Shown here piece by piece: positions 1 to 12,380 of a stretch of DNA of 64,000 nt. Position numbers and translations under genes: made by a program. Below the pieces are notes generated by a model. It saw nothing but the letters and a program-made list of their open reading frames with translations. It was not told where the DNA came from and searched no databases. Position 1 is the first letter of the stretch, and each line of letters opens with the position of its first letter. This DNA comes from Pseudomonas sp. GD03919 (lineage in GTDB: Bacteria; Pseudomonadota; Gammaproteobacteria; Pseudomonadales; Pseudomonadaceae): the NCBI RefSeq assembly GCF_029814935.1, contig NZ_CP104582.1, positions 2,666,001-2,730,000 on the forward strand. The letters are read 5' to 3'.

Positions 1-53
1 TTTACCGCAGCCGCGCCATGAAAAGGGACGGATGAAGGAGCTTCACCACCCCA

Positions 54-728
54 TCAGCACGACTGCAGACGGTCGGCGATGGCTTGAACCGCGCTGTCGA
101 GGTGCTGCTCATGGTTGAAGCCGGATGCTTTGAGGGGCTTGAGGTCGTGATCGGCGGCTGGCAACCAGTGCAGTTCGATCGCCGCTGAAAGGTCATAGCC
201 TGCAACAGTCTCGCGATTGCCCAGAGCATCACGCTCGCCCTGAATGATCAGCGTCGGCGTGCGCAGCGCAGCCAAATGGGCGACTCGCGGTTTTTCCGGT
301 TTACCAGCGGCATAGAAGGGATAGCCCAGACAAATCAGCACTGAAGCGCCCAGTTCATCGGCCAGCAGGCTGGCCATGCGCCCGCCCATCGACTTGCCGC
401 CGATGGCCACAGGCCCTGCGACCCGTTGGCGCACCTGAGCATGTATGTCACGCCATTGCTGCAGCAGTTGCGCCTGCGGATTGGGCGGCCGTTTGCGCCC
501 ATCCACCCGTCGCTGCGCCATATAGGCGAACTCGAAGCGCACCACGCGCACACCGCGCGCGGCAAGACCTTGAGCCATGTACTGCATGAATGGGCTGTCC
601 ATCGGCGCACCGGCACCGTGCGCCAGGATCAGCGTGCCAGACGCTGCCTGCGGCGGCTCGTCCCACAATCCTGGCAGTTCCCGCTCACATTGACCCGCGT
701 CAATAAACCCAGATGGCCCTTTGCTCAT
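54..728 (-). CDS. alpha/beta hydrolase, small dienelactone-hydrolase/KANL3-Tex30-like
   Basis: A 224-residue single-domain hydrolase with the alpha/beta fold signature: an oxyanion region [14 protein letters not shown] near residue 33, a nucleophile elbow GKSMGG with Ser113, a probable acid Asp167 (GERDALG) and a catalytic His194 (ADHDLKP). No signal peptide is seen, so it should be cytoplasmic. The substrate cannot be told from sequence. A GAGG motif lies just upstream of the ATG. The gene is divergent from ccoN1, and its first codons contain a perfect Anr/FNR-type palindrome (690-703) that more probably serves the oxidase operon. Confidence 0.85.
   Translation of the reverse strand: MSKGPSGFIDAGQCERELPGLWDEPPQAASGTLILAHGAGAPMDSPFMQYMAQGLAARGVRVVRFEFAYMAQRRVDGRKRPPNPQAQLLQQWRDIHAQVRQRVAGPVAIGGKSMGGRMASLLADELGASVLICLGYPFYAAGKPEKPRVAHLAALRTPTLIIQGERDALGNRETVAGYDLSAAIELHWLPAADHDLKPLKASGFNHEQHLDSAVQAIADRLQSC
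690..703 (+). promoter_or_regulatory. candidate Anr/FNR box upstream of ccoN1
   Basis: TTGAC-CCGC-GTCAA is a perfect dyad matching the FNR/Anr consensus (TTGAT/C-N4-A/GTCAA). It lies inside the start of the divergent hydrolase gene, centred about 133 bp before the ccoN1 ATG. If it acts at -41.5, transcription would begin near 738. The matching -10 sequence is weak. Confidence 0.6.
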
Positions 729-741
729 GCTTGCCTCGCGT

Positions 742-794
742 CGATATCCGTGGTGTTCGTGGCCTGCTCATGCCTGGGGGTGCCACGGATATCG
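742..794. other. 12-bp inverted repeat in the ccoN1 leader
   Basis: CGATATCCGTGG (742-753) and CCACGGATATCG (783-794) are perfect inverse complements separated by 29 nt. The repeat ends 35 bp before the ccoN1 start. If the Anr box at 690 works as a class II site, this hairpin would stand almost at the 5' end of the mRNA. A protein-binding palindrome is the alternative. Confidence 0.5.
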
Positions 795-829
795 GCCGCT
801 CTGCCATAACCGTGGATGGAAGCCCAGAC

Positions 830-2268
<1,439 letters not shown>

Positions 2269-2269
<1 letters not shown>

Positions 2270-2877
2270 TGAAACACGAGATTCTCGAGAAGAATATCGG
2301 CCTGATGGCCCTGGTGATGATCCTGGCGGTCAGCATCGGCGGCCTGACGCAGATCGTCCCGCTGTTCTTCCAGGACGTCACCAACGAGCCGGTCGATGGC
2401 CTCAAGCCCTACACCGCGCTGCAACTGGAAGGCCGCGACATTTACATCCGCGAGGGCTGCGTCGGCTGCCACTCGCAGATGATCCGTCCGTTCCGCGCCG
2501 AGACCGAGCGCTACGGCCACTACTCCGTCGCCGGCGAAAGCGTCTGGGATCACCCCTTCCTGTGGGGCTCCAAGCGTACCGGCCCGGACCTGGCCCGCGT
2601 CGGCGGTCGCTACTCGGACGAGTGGCATCGCGCCCACCTGTACAACCCGCGCAACGTCGTGCCGGAGTCGATCATGCCCGCCTACCCCTGGCTGGTGGAG
2701 CAGAGCCTCGATGGCAAGGACACGGCCAAGAAGATGAGCGCCTTGCGCACATTGGGCGTGCCCTACAGCGAAGAAGACATCGCCGGCGCCAGCGATGCGG
2801 TCAAAGGCAAGAGTGAGATGGATGCTCTGGTCGCCTACCTGCAGGTGCTTGGCACCGCCGTGAAGAACAAGAGGTGA
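2269..2877 (+). CDS. ccoO1: cbb3-type cytochrome c oxidase subunit II (copy 1)
   Basis: Membrane-anchored mono-haem cytochrome c subunit, 202 residues. One N-terminal transmembrane helix (about 10-32) is followed by a periplasmic domain with the haem site CVGCH and an axial methionine region (IMPAYPWL). It passes electrons from CcoP to CcoN. The start overlaps the ccoN1 stop (TGATG), so the two are translationally coupled. Confidence 0.97.
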
Positions 2878-2882
2878 GCGCC

Positions 2883-3062
2883 ATGTTCGAGCTTATCGAT
2901 ATCGGCACCCTGCGCGGTCTGGGCACCGCACTGGTTCTGATCGCCTTCACCGCCGTTACCCTCTGGGCCTATAGCGGCAAGCGCCGCGACGCCTTCGCCG
3001 AAGCGGCCAACCTGCCCTTCGCCGATGAGCCCAAGCCCGCCGTTTCGAGGACTCAAGCATGA
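2883..3062 (+). CDS. ccoQ1: cbb3-type cytochrome c oxidase subunit CcoQ (copy 1)
   Basis: A 59-residue single-helix protein ([14 protein letters not shown]...) with a charged C-terminal tail containing [10 protein letters not shown], as expected of CcoQ, the small subunit that stabilises the oxidase. A GTG nine bases upstream overlaps the ccoO1 stop, but the ATG is preferred because it gives the normal family N-terminus. The 3' end overlaps the ccoP1 start by four bases (ATGA). Confidence 0.9.
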   Translation: MFELIDIGTLRGLGTALVLIAFTAVTLWAYSGKRRDAFAEAANLPFADEPKPAVSRTQA

Positions 3063-3985
3063 CCACCTTCTGGAGTTGGTACATCACCCTGCTGACCGTT
3101 GGTTCGCTGGTTGCGCTGTTCTGGCTGATTTTCGCCACCCGCAAGGGCGAAGTTCACAAGAACCCCACCGAGCAGACCATGGGCCACTCTTTCGATGGCA
3201 TCGAGGAGTACGACAACCCGCTGCCCAAGTGGTGGTTCATGTTGTTCGTCGGCACCCTGGTGTTTTCCGTGGCTTACCTGCTGCTGTATCCGGGTCTGGG
3301 CAACTTCAAGGGCCTGCTGCCGGGCTACGAGGATGGCTGGACCCAGGTCAACCAGTGGCAGCGCGAAATGGATCGCGCCGATGAGCTGTACGGCCCGATT
3401 TTCGCCAAATATGCCGCCATGCCCATCGAGGAAGTGGCCAAGGACGAGCGCGCGCTGAAGATGGGCGGTCGCCTGTTCGCCTCCAACTGCTCGGTCTGCC
3501 ATGGCTCGGATGCCAAGGGCAGCTACGGTTTCCCCAACCTGACGGACAACAGCTGGCGCTGGGGCGGTGAGCCGGAAACCATCAAAGCCTCCATCATGCA
3601 TGGCCGTATGGGCGTAATGCCCGCACAAGGCCCGATGATCGGCGAAGATGGCGTGCGTAATGTCGCGGCCTACGTGCTCACCGAACTGGGTGGTCGTGAG
3701 CTGCCCGAGGGCACGGAAGCGGACATCGCCGCCGGCAAGCAGATCTTCTCCACCCTCTGTGCCGCCTGCCATACCCCTGCCGGTACCGGCATGCCGATGA
3801 TGGGCGCACCGAACCTGACCCAACCCAGCGCGTTCATCTACGGCAGCAGCTTCGCCCAACTGCAACAGACCATTCGCTATGGTCGCAGCGGCAACATGCC
3901 GGCTCAGGGTGATTTTCTCGGTAACGACAAGGCTCACCTACTGGCCGCTTACGTGCTCAAGCTGAGCCAGGGCGAAGACAAGTAG
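3059..3985 (+). CDS. ccoP1: cbb3-type cytochrome c oxidase subunit III, di-haem (copy 1)
   Basis: 308 residues. Two N-terminal helices come first, then a periplasmic region with two c-type haem motifs, CSVCH near residue 147 and CAACH near residue 236, each followed by a methionine-bearing loop (GVMPAQGPM and GNMPAQGDF). It receives electrons from soluble cytochrome c. It is the last gene of the first operon, and its start overlaps ccoQ1. Confidence 0.97.
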   Translation: MTTFWSWYITLLTVGSLVALFWLIFATRKGEVHKNPTEQTMGHSFDGIEEYDNPLPKWWFMLFVGTLVFSVAYLLLYPGLGNFKGLLPGYEDGWTQVNQWQREMDRADELYGPIFAKYAAMPIEEVAKDERALKMGGRLFASNCSVCHGSDAKGSYGFPNLTDNSWRWGGEPETIKASIMHGRMGVMPAQGPMIGEDGVRNVAAYVLTELGGRELPEGTEADIAAGKQIFSTLCAACHTPAGTGMPMMGAPNLTQPSAFIYGSSFAQLQQTIRYGRSGNMPAQGDFLGNDKAHLLAAYVLKLSQGEDK

Positions 3986-5780
<1,795 letters not shown>

Positions 5781-5781
<1 letters not shown>

Positions 5782-6389
5782 TGAAACACGAAATCATCGA
5801 GAAGAATATCGGCCTGATGGCGCTGCTGATGGTGATCGCCGTCAGCATCGGCGGCCTGACCCAGATCGTCCCGCTGTTCTTCCAGGACGTCACCAATGAG
5901 CCGGTGGAAGGCCTCAAGCCCTACACCGCGCTGCAACTGGAAGGCCGCGACATCTATATCAAGGAAGGTTGTGTCGGCTGCCACTCGCAGATGATCCGCC
6001 CGTTCCGCGCCGAGACCGAGCGTTACGGTCACTACTCCGTCGCCGGCGAAAGCGTCTGGGATCACCCCTTCCTGTGGGGCTCCAAGCGTACCGGCCCGGA
6101 TCTGGCCCGTGTCGGCGGTCGCTACTCGGACGAGTGGCATCGCGCCCACCTGTACAACCCGCGCAACGTCGTGCCGGAGTCGAAGATGCCTGCCTACCCA
6201 TGGCTGGTGGAAAACAGGCTCGACGGTCGCGACACCGCGAAGAAGATGGAAGTCATGCGTGGCTTCGGCATCCCCTACACCGACGAAGATATCGCCGGCG
6301 CCCGCGATGCCGTTAAAGGCAAGACCGAAATGGACGCGCTGATCGCGTACCTGCAGGTTCTCGGCACTTCCATCAAGAACAAACGGTAA
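5781..6389 (+). CDS. ccoO2: cbb3-type cytochrome c oxidase subunit II (copy 2)
   Basis: 202-residue mono-haem cytochrome c subunit with an N-terminal anchor and a CVGCH haem site near residue 66. It matches CcoO1 almost residue for residue over the first 140 positions and diverges most in residues 140-185. Nucleotide identity to ccoO1 is nearly complete around the segment after the haem site, pointing to recent exchange between the two copies. Confidence 0.97.
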
Positions 6390-6395
6390 GACGCT

Positions 6396-6584
6396 ATGGA
6401 CATCGGGATGATTCGCGGCATCGGCACGGCGGTGGTGTTCATCGCCTTCATCGGCGTGGTGCTCTGGGCTTACAGCAGCAAGCGCAAATCGAGCTTCGAC
6501 GAAGCTGCCAACCTGCCCTTCGCCGACGATCCCAAGCCCGAGTCCACGCGCGATCAGGACTCTTCCAGGAGCAATAACCAATGA
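6396..6584 (+). CDS. ccoQ2: cbb3-type cytochrome c oxidase subunit CcoQ (copy 2)
   Basis: 62-residue small subunit with one transmembrane helix (about 5-27) and the same [10 protein letters not shown] tail motif as copy 1, but a longer polar C-terminus. It lies six bases after ccoO2 and overlaps the ccoP2 start by four bases. Confidence 0.9.
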   Translation: MDIGMIRGIGTAVVFIAFIGVVLWAYSSKRKSSFDEAANLPFADDPKPESTRDQDSSRSNNQ

Positions 6585-7576
6585 CCACGTTCTGGAGTTG
6601 GTACGTAACCATTCTGTCTCTGGGCACCATCTTCGCCCTGACCTGGCTGATTTTCGGCACCCGCAAGGGCCAGCGCCAGGAAACCACCGAAGAAACCGTC
6701 GGGCACAGCTTCGATGGCATCGAGGAGTATGACAACCCACTGCCGAAGTGGTGGTTCATGCTGTTCGTCGCCACCATCGTCTTCGCCCTCGGCTACCTCG
6801 CCCTGTACCCGGGCCTGGGTAACTTCAAGGGCCTGCTGCCGGGCTACGACTACGTCGACAACGAAAAGCAGACCCCTTTCACTGCCGGTGTACAGATCGC
6901 TGACGGCACCATGCGTTACTCCGGCTGGACCGGCGTGCACCAGTGGGAAAAGGAAATGGCGCGTGCCGATGCGCAATACGGCCCGCTGTTCGCCAAGTAC
7001 GCTGCCATGCCCATCGAGGAAGTGGCCAAGGACGAGCAAGCCCTGAAAATGGGTGGCCGCCTGTTCGCCTCCAACTGCTCGGTGTGCCATGGTTCCGATG
7101 CCAAGGGCAGCTACGGTTTCCCCAACCTGACCGACAACGAATGGCGCTGGGGCGGCGAGCCGGAAACCATCAAGACCACCATCCTCAAGGGTCGTCAAGG
7201 CATGATGCCTGCGCAGGGTCCGGCCATTGGCGAAGACGGCGTACGCAACGTTGCCGCCTACGTCCTCACCGAGCTGGGCGGGCGCGAACTGCCGGAAGGT
7301 GTAGAGGCTGATATCGAAGCGGGCCAGAAAGTCTTCGCCAGTACCTGCTTCGCCTGCCACGGCGCAGACGGCAAGGGCATGGCCGCCCTCGGCGCACCGA
7401 ATCTGACCAACCCGGCAGCCTTCATCTATGGCAGCAGCTACGCACAACTGCAGCAGAGCATCCGCTACGGTCGTCACGGCAACATGCCGGCCCAGGAAGA
7501 ATTCCTCGGCAACGACAAGGTGCACCTGCTGGCTGCCTATGTGTACAGCCTGTCGCACAAGGCCGAAGAGCAGTAA
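6581..7576 (+). CDS. ccoP2: cbb3-type cytochrome c oxidase subunit III, di-haem (copy 2)
   Basis: 331 residues with two anchors and two haem c motifs (CSVCH and CFACH). It is 23 residues longer than CcoP1 because of an insertion after LLPGYD (about residues 88-112) between the second membrane helix and the first haem domain. The insertion is polar and may alter how soluble cytochrome docks. Last gene of the second operon. Confidence 0.97.
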   Translation: MTTFWSWYVTILSLGTIFALTWLIFGTRKGQRQETTEETVGHSFDGIEEYDNPLPKWWFMLFVATIVFALGYLALYPGLGNFKGLLPGYDYVDNEKQTPFTAGVQIADGTMRYSGWTGVHQWEKEMARADAQYGPLFAKYAAMPIEEVAKDEQALKMGGRLFASNCSVCHGSDAKGSYGFPNLTDNEWRWGGEPETIKTTILKGRQGMMPAQGPAIGEDGVRNVAAYVLTELGGRELPEGVEADIEAGQKVFASTCFACHGADGKGMAALGAPNLTNPAAFIYGSSYAQLQQSIRYGRHGNMPAQEEFLGNDKVHLLAAYVYSLSHKAEEQ

Positions 7577-7592
7577 GCGCAAAGCGACTCTT

Positions 7593-7606
7593 TTGACAAG
7601 GGTCAA
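7593..7606 (+). promoter_or_regulatory. Anr/FNR box upstream of ccoG
   Basis: TTGAC-AAGG-GTCAA is a perfect FNR-type dyad 132 bp before ccoG. The best -10 nearby is TATAGT (7664-7669), placing the box about 76 bp before the start point, an upstream (class I-like) arrangement. Confidence 0.75.
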
Positions 7607-7608
7607 TG

Positions 7609-7646
7609 AACGCCTGGGTCGCGACTGCTGGTCGCACCTGGGCGTT
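7609..7646 (+). terminator. candidate terminator of the ccoNOQP-2 operon
   Basis: A two-part stem, AACGCC...GGCGTT enclosing GCGAC...GTCGC, followed by GTCTTT. It stands directly after the Anr box and before the ccoG promoter, so it may stop read-through from ccoP2. The T-run is short. Confidence 0.45.
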
Positions 7647-7737
7647 GTCTTTCAGGCGTACCATATAGTCATCGTGAAATGACCCTGACCGGCACGCATC
7701 GGCCCGGGCTGCCAACCAACCGCCGTGGTATGCATCG

Positions 7738-9150
7738 ATGAGCGAACAGATTCCCGTACAGGACGTCACCCCTCCCACTTCCAAGAACGCCGGCGTCGAT
7801 CTCTACGCCAGCCGCGAGAAGATCTACACCCGCGCGTTCACGGGCCTGTTCCGCAATCTGCGACTTGCCGGCGGCGCCCTGCTGTTCCTGCTGTTCTTCG
7901 GCACCGTCTGGCTGAACTGGGATGGGCGTCAGGCCGTCTGGTGGAACCTGCCGGAGCGCAAGTTCCACATCTTCGGCGCCACCTACTGGCCGCAGGACTT
8001 CATGCTGCTGTCCTGGCTGCTGATCATCTGCGCCTTCGGCCTGTTCTTCATCACCGTGTTCGCCGGTCGCGTCTGGTGCGGCTATACCTGCCCGCAAAGC
8101 GTGTTCACCTGGGTGTTCATGTGGGCGGAGAAAGTCACCGAGGGCGACCGCAACCAGCGCATGAAGCTGGACAAGCAGTCCATGAGCGGCAAGAAATTTA
8201 CACGCAAGCTGGCCAAGCACGGCATCTGGGTGGGCGTGTCACTGCTCACCGCCATCACCTTCGTCGGCTACTTCACGCCGATTCGCGACCTGGTCATCGA
8301 GATATTCACCGGCCAGGCCAGCGGCTGGGCCTATTTCTGGATCGGCTTCTTCACCCTCGCCACCTACGGCAACGCCGGCTACCTGCGCGAGCAGGTGTGC
8401 ATCTACATGTGCCCCTACGCGCGCTTTCAGAGCGTAATGTTCGACCAGGACACCTTGATCGTCTCCTACGACCCGCGCCGCGGCGAGTTGCGCGGCCCGC
8501 GCAAGAAGGACGCCGACTACAAGGCGCAGGGCCTCGGCGACTGCATCGATTGCAAGATGTGCGTGCAGGTCTGCCCGACCGGTATCGACATCCGTGATGG
8601 CCTGCAGATCGAATGCATCGGCTGTGCCGCCTGCATCGATGCCTGCGACGACATCATGGACAAGATGAACTATCCCAAGGGGCTGATCAGCTACACCACT
8701 GAACACAACCTGTCCGGGCGCAAGACCCACCTGCTGCGCCCGCGCCTGATCGGCTACGCTGTCGCACTGGTCGCGATGATCGGCCTGTTCGCCTGGGCCG
8801 TGGCCACTCGTCCGCTGGTGGAACTGGACGTGCTCAAGGATCGCGTACTGTTCCGCGAGAACGAGCGCGGCTACATCGAGAACGTCTACACCCTGAAGAT
8901 CATGAACAAGGCGCAGCGCGACATGACCTACGTGATCACCGTCGACGGTCTCGACGGCCTGGTCTACGAAGGCAAGCGCGAAGTACGGGCGCTGGCCGGC
9001 GAGGTCTATTCCTTCCCGGTCGAGCTGTCTATCGCACCGGAAAAACTGCCTTCCAGCGCCAACAACATCGTCTTCCACGTACAATCGGCAGACGACCCCA
9101 GTATCAAGAACGACGCCGACAGCCGTTTCATCGGCCCAAGCGTCCGCTGA
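7738..9150 (+). CDS. ccoG: cytochrome c oxidase accessory protein CcoG (RdxA/FixG), cupric reductase family
   Basis: 470-residue membrane ferredoxin needed for cbb3 assembly, thought to reduce copper before its insertion. Several transmembrane helices are followed by two 4Fe-4S clusters: CIDCKMCVQVCP (about residues 268-279) and CIGCAACIDACD (about 293-304). A C-terminal periplasmic immunoglobulin-like domain follows the last helix. First gene of the ccoGHIS assembly operon, with an Anr box upstream. A weak ribosome site precedes the ATG; the start agrees with the family N-terminus (MSEQIPVQDV). Confidence 0.95.
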   Translation: MSEQIPVQDVTPPTSKNAGVDLYASREKIYTRAFTGLFRNLRLAGGALLFLLFFGTVWLNWDGRQAVWWNLPERKFHIFGATYWPQDFMLLSWLLIICAFGLFFITVFAGRVWCGYTCPQSVFTWVFMWAEKVTEGDRNQRMKLDKQSMSGKKFTRKLAKHGIWVGVSLLTAITFVGYFTPIRDLVIEIFTGQASGWAYFWIGFFTLATYGNAGYLREQVCIYMCPYARFQSVMFDQDTLIVSYDPRRGELRGPRKKDADYKAQGLGDCIDCKMCVQVCPTGIDIRDGLQIECIGCAACIDACDDIMDKMNYPKGLISYTTEHNLSGRKTHLLRPRLIGYAVALVAMIGLFAWAVATRPLVELDVLKDRVLFRENERGYIENVYTLKIMNKAQRDMTYVITVDGLDGLVYEGKREVRALAGEVYSFPVELSIAPEKLPSSANNIVFHVQSADDPSIKNDADSRFIGPSVR

Positions 9151-9163
9151 CGACGGAAAACGC

Positions 9164-9682
9164 ATGAGCGAACACACCACATCGCCAGTCAAACCCTGGT
9201 ACAAGCAGTTCTGGCCCTGGTTCATCCTGTTCCTGTTGGGCTACTCGGTGGTGCAGGGGCTGACCCTGCTCACCATCGCCACCAAGAACCCGCCGGGCCT
9301 CATCTCGGATGATTACTACGACGTCGGCAAGGGCATCAACCAGTCGCTGGAACGCGAGAAACTGGCAGAACGCCTGCAACTGCACGGCGAGCTGGTGCTG
9401 GACAACACCACCGGTACCGCGCTGCTGAGCCTGCAGGGCAACAGCCGGCCGCAGCAGATCGTGCTCAACCTGATCTCGCCGACCCAGCCGGAACGTGACC
9501 GCCGGGTGATCCTGCAACCCACTGCTGACGGTCACTACCGTGGTCAGATGGTCGATCAGGTCAGCGGTCGCCGCTTCGTCGAATTGCTCGGCCAGGAAGG
9601 CAGCCAGAACTGGCGCCTGTTCGAGGAAGAAACCATCGCCGATGGCCAGACCATCATGATCGGTGACAATCCCTCCTACTGA
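9164..9682 (+). CDS. ccoH: FixH/CcoH family cbb3 assembly protein
   Basis: 172 residues with a single N-terminal helix (FWPWFILFLLGYSVVQGLTLL) and a periplasmic domain rich in beta structure, the FixH/CcoH pattern. It assists maturation of the oxidase. It lies 13 bp after ccoG and 8 bp before ccoI, in one operon. Confidence 0.92.
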   Translation: MSEHTTSPVKPWYKQFWPWFILFLLGYSVVQGLTLLTIATKNPPGLISDDYYDVGKGINQSLEREKLAERLQLHGELVLDNTTGTALLSLQGNSRPQQIVLNLISPTQPERDRRVILQPTADGHYRGQMVDQVSGRRFVELLGQEGSQNWRLFEEETIADGQTIMIGDNPSY

Positions 9683-9690
9683 CCCTGCCG

Positions 9691-12099
9691 ATGCCCGCCC
9701 CTACTCCCTGCTACCACTGTGGCTTGCCGGTGCCTGCCGGCAGTCAGTTCAGTGCCGATGTGCTCGGCCAGGCCCGGCAAATGTGCTGCCCCGGCTGCCA
9801 GGCGGTGGCCGAAGCCATCGTCGCCGGCGGGCTTGAGCACTATTACAGCCATCGCAGCGAAAGTGCCGCCAACCCGCAGGCACTGCCCGCCGCCCTGCCT
9901 GACGAACTGGCGCTCTACGACCGCAGTGACGTGCAGCAGTCTTTCGTCCAGCACGAAGGCGAACTGAGCGAAACCCAATTGCTGATAGAAGGCATCAGTT
10001 GCGCCGCCTGCGGCTGGCTGATCGAAAAGCATCTGCGCGGCCTAGCGGGCGTGGCCGAAGCGCACCTGAACCTGTCCAACCACCGCCTGCAGGTGCGCTG
10101 GCAGGATAGCCGGATACCCTTGAGCCAACTGCTCGCCGAATTGCGCCGCATTGGCTACGCCGCCCATCCGTGGCGCGCCGACGAGGCGGCCGAGCGCATG
10201 GCTGCGGAGAATCGCCGGCGCATGCGCGAGTTGGGTGTGGCCGGGTTGCTGTGGATGCAGGTGATGATGGCGACCATGGCCACCTGGCCGGAGTTCAACA
10301 TCGACCTGTCGCCGGAACTGGACAAGATCCTGCGCTGGACCAGCCTGTTCCTCACCACACCTATCGTCTTTTACTGTTGCGGCCAGTTCTTCCGCGGTGC
10401 CCTGCGCGACCTGCGCACACGCCACCTGACCATGGACGTATCGGTCTCGCTGGCCATTGGCGGCGCCTATGTCGCCGGTATCTGGTCGACCATCACCGGC
10501 CAGGGCGAGCTGTATTTCGACGCGGTGGGCATGTTCGCCCTGTTCCTGCTCGCCGGCCGCTATCTGGAGCGGCGTGCGCGCGAACGCACCGCCGCCGCCA
10601 CCGCGCAACTGGTCAAGCTGCTGCCGGCGTCCTGCCTGCGTCTGGATGCCGACGGTCAGAGCCAGCGCATTCTGCTGCGCGAACTGCAGGTCGGCGAACA
10701 GGTGCTGGTGCAGCCCGGTTCGTTGATTCCCGCTGACGGGCGCATCCTTGCCGGCCAGTCCAGCGTCGACGAGTCACTGCTGACGGGTGAATACCTGCCT
10801 CAGGCACGCGGCATCGGCGACGGCGTCACTGCCGGCACGCTGAATGTCGAAGGCCCGCTGACCGTCGAGGTGCAGGCGCTGGGCGATGCCACGCGCCTGT
10901 CGGCCATCGTGCGCCTGCTGGAACGCGCGCAGAGCGAGAAACCGCGCCTGGCAGAGATCGCCGACCGCGTCTCGCAATGGTTCCTGCTGTTCATCCTCGT
11001 GGCGGCTGCCGTGGTCGGCTACGCCTGGTGGGAGATCGACTCCAGCCGCGCCTTCTGGGTCGTGCTCGCCCTGCTCGTGGCCACCTGCCCCTGCGCCCTG
11101 GCCCTGGCCACCCCGACTGCGCTGACCACCGCCACCGGCACACTGCACAAGCTGGGCATGCTGCTGACGCGCGGCCATGTGCTCGAAGGCCTCAACCAGA
11201 TCGACACCCTGGTGCTCGACAAGACCGGCACACTGACCGAAGGTCGCCTGACGCTCAAGGCCATCCACCCGCTGCGCGATCTCGACGAGGGCGATTGCCT
11301 GGCGCTGGCGGCTGCACTGGAAAACCGTTCGGAGCACCCTATCGCCCGCGCCTTCAGCCAGGCGCCGCGCGCTGCGCAATCCGTCGACAGCCATCCGGGT
11401 CAGGGCCTGCAGGGCAGCGTCGACGGTCACCTGCTACGCATCGGCGAAGCCAGCTTCGTCTGCGCCCTGAGCGGCGAGGCCGTACCGCCGATTGCCAGCG
11501 AGCACGGCCAGTGGCTGCTGCTGGGCGATGAACAGGGGCCGCTGGCCTGGTTCGTCCTCGACGACCGCCTGCGTGAAGACGCGCCGGACCTGATCGCCGC
11601 CGCCCGCAGCCGTGGCTGGCATATCCATCTGCTGTCTGGCGACAGCTCGCCGATGGTGGCCGAAGTCGCCCGTCAACTGGGCATCGAAGATGCCCGTGGC
11701 GGCCTGACTCCGGATGCCAAACTGGTGGTACTCAAACAGCTGCACAGCGAAGGCCGCCGCGTGCTGATGCTTGGCGATGGCGTCAACGACGTACCGGTGC
11801 TGGCGGCTGCCGATATCAGCGTGGCCATGGGCTCGGCGTCCGACCTGGCGAAAACCAGCGCCGATGCGGTGTTGCTGTCGAATCGCCTGAGCAGCCTGGT
11901 CGATGGCCTGAAGCTGGCCAAGCGCACGCGCCGTATCATCATCGAGAACCTGGCCTGGGCGACGCTGTACAATGGCCTGGTACTGCCCTTCGCCGCCCTG
12001 GGCTGGATCACGCCGATCTGGGCGGCCGTGGGCATGTCGCTCAGCTCGCTGTTGGTGGTGCTCAACGCCCTGCGCCTGAGTCGCACCCCGAACACGTAG
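9691..12099 (+). CDS. ccoI: copper-translocating P1B-type ATPase for cbb3 assembly
   Basis: 802-residue heavy-metal ATPase of the CcoI/FixI type. In order: an N-terminal Cys-rich region (CYHCGLP, CCPGCQ), a heavy-metal domain with ISCAACGWLI (about residue 106), transmembrane helices, the actuator motif TGE (about 365), the membrane metal site CPCAL (about 466), the phosphorylation motif DKTGT (about 510), and the hinge GDGVNDVP (about 693). It exports copper for insertion into CcoN. The stop codon overlaps a REP-like repeat. Confidence 0.96.
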   Translation: MPAPTPCYHCGLPVPAGSQFSADVLGQARQMCCPGCQAVAEAIVAGGLEHYYSHRSESAANPQALPAALPDELALYDRSDVQQSFVQHEGELSETQLLIEGISCAACGWLIEKHLRGLAGVAEAHLNLSNHRLQVRWQDSRIPLSQLLAELRRIGYAAHPWRADEAAERMAAENRRRMRELGVAGLLWMQVMMATMATWPEFNIDLSPELDKILRWTSLFLTTPIVFYCCGQFFRGALRDLRTRHLTMDVSVSLAIGGAYVAGIWSTITGQGELYFDAVGMFALFLLAGRYLERRARERTAAATAQLVKLLPASCLRLDADGQSQRILLRELQVGEQVLVQPGSLIPADGRILAGQSSVDESLLTGEYLPQARGIGDGVTAGTLNVEGPLTVEVQALGDATRLSAIVRLLERAQSEKPRLAEIADRVSQWFLLFILVAAAVVGYAWWEIDSSRAFWVVLALLVATCPCALALATPTALTTATGTLHKLGMLLTRGHVLEGLNQIDTLVLDKTGTLTEGRLTLKAIHPLRDLDEGDCLALAAALENRSEHPIARAFSQAPRAAQSVDSHPGQGLQGSVDGHLLRIGEASFVCALSGEAVPPIASEHGQWLLLGDEQGPLAWFVLDDRLREDAPDLIAAARSRGWHIHLLSGDSSPMVAEVARQLGIEDARGGLTPDAKLVVLKQLHSEGRRVLMLGDGVNDVPVLAAADISVAMGSASDLAKTSADAVLLSNRLSSLVDGLKLAKRTRRIIIENLAWATLYNGLVLPFAALGWITPIWAAVGMSLSSLLVVLNALRLSRTPNT

Positions 12100-12150
12100 G
12101 AGCGAGCTCTGCTCGCGAACCGCTTCTTCGCTCGCGATGCTCGCTCCTCC
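12096..12150. repeat. REP-like palindromic element between ccoI and ccoS
   Basis: GTAGGAGCGAGCTCTGCTCG and the matching right arm ending GCTCGCTCC form a long imperfect hairpin of the GTAGGAGCGAGC type common between Pseudomonas genes. The TAG of its first bases is the ccoI stop codon. Confidence 0.7.
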
Positions 12151-12173
12151 CCAGACGCCTCCATGGAGACCGC

Positions 12174-12380
12174 ATGTCCGCCCTCTACATCCTGATCCCC
12201 GTCGCCATCGGCCTGGTCGGTTTCGCCATCTGGCTGTTCTTCTGGGCGGTGGACAGCGGCCAGTACGACGACCTCGACGGGCCGGCACACAGCATTCTGT
12301 TCGACGACGAAGATCCGCTGCACAAGGCTGGCGTCGAACAGGTCGAAGAGCAGAACAGGCAGGACAAGCCCGATGCCTGA
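12174..12380 (+). CDS. ccoS: cbb3-type cytochrome oxidase assembly protein CcoS
   Basis: 68 residues: one N-terminal helix (ALYILIPVAIGLVGFAIWLFFW) followed by the acidic signature SGQYDDLDGPAHSILFDDE, diagnostic of CcoS, which is needed for haem and copper insertion into the oxidase. It overlaps the next gene by eight bases. Confidence 0.95.
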   Translation: MSALYILIPVAIGLVGFAIWLFFWAVDSGQYDDLDGPAHSILFDDEDPLHKAGVEQVEEQNRQDKPDA

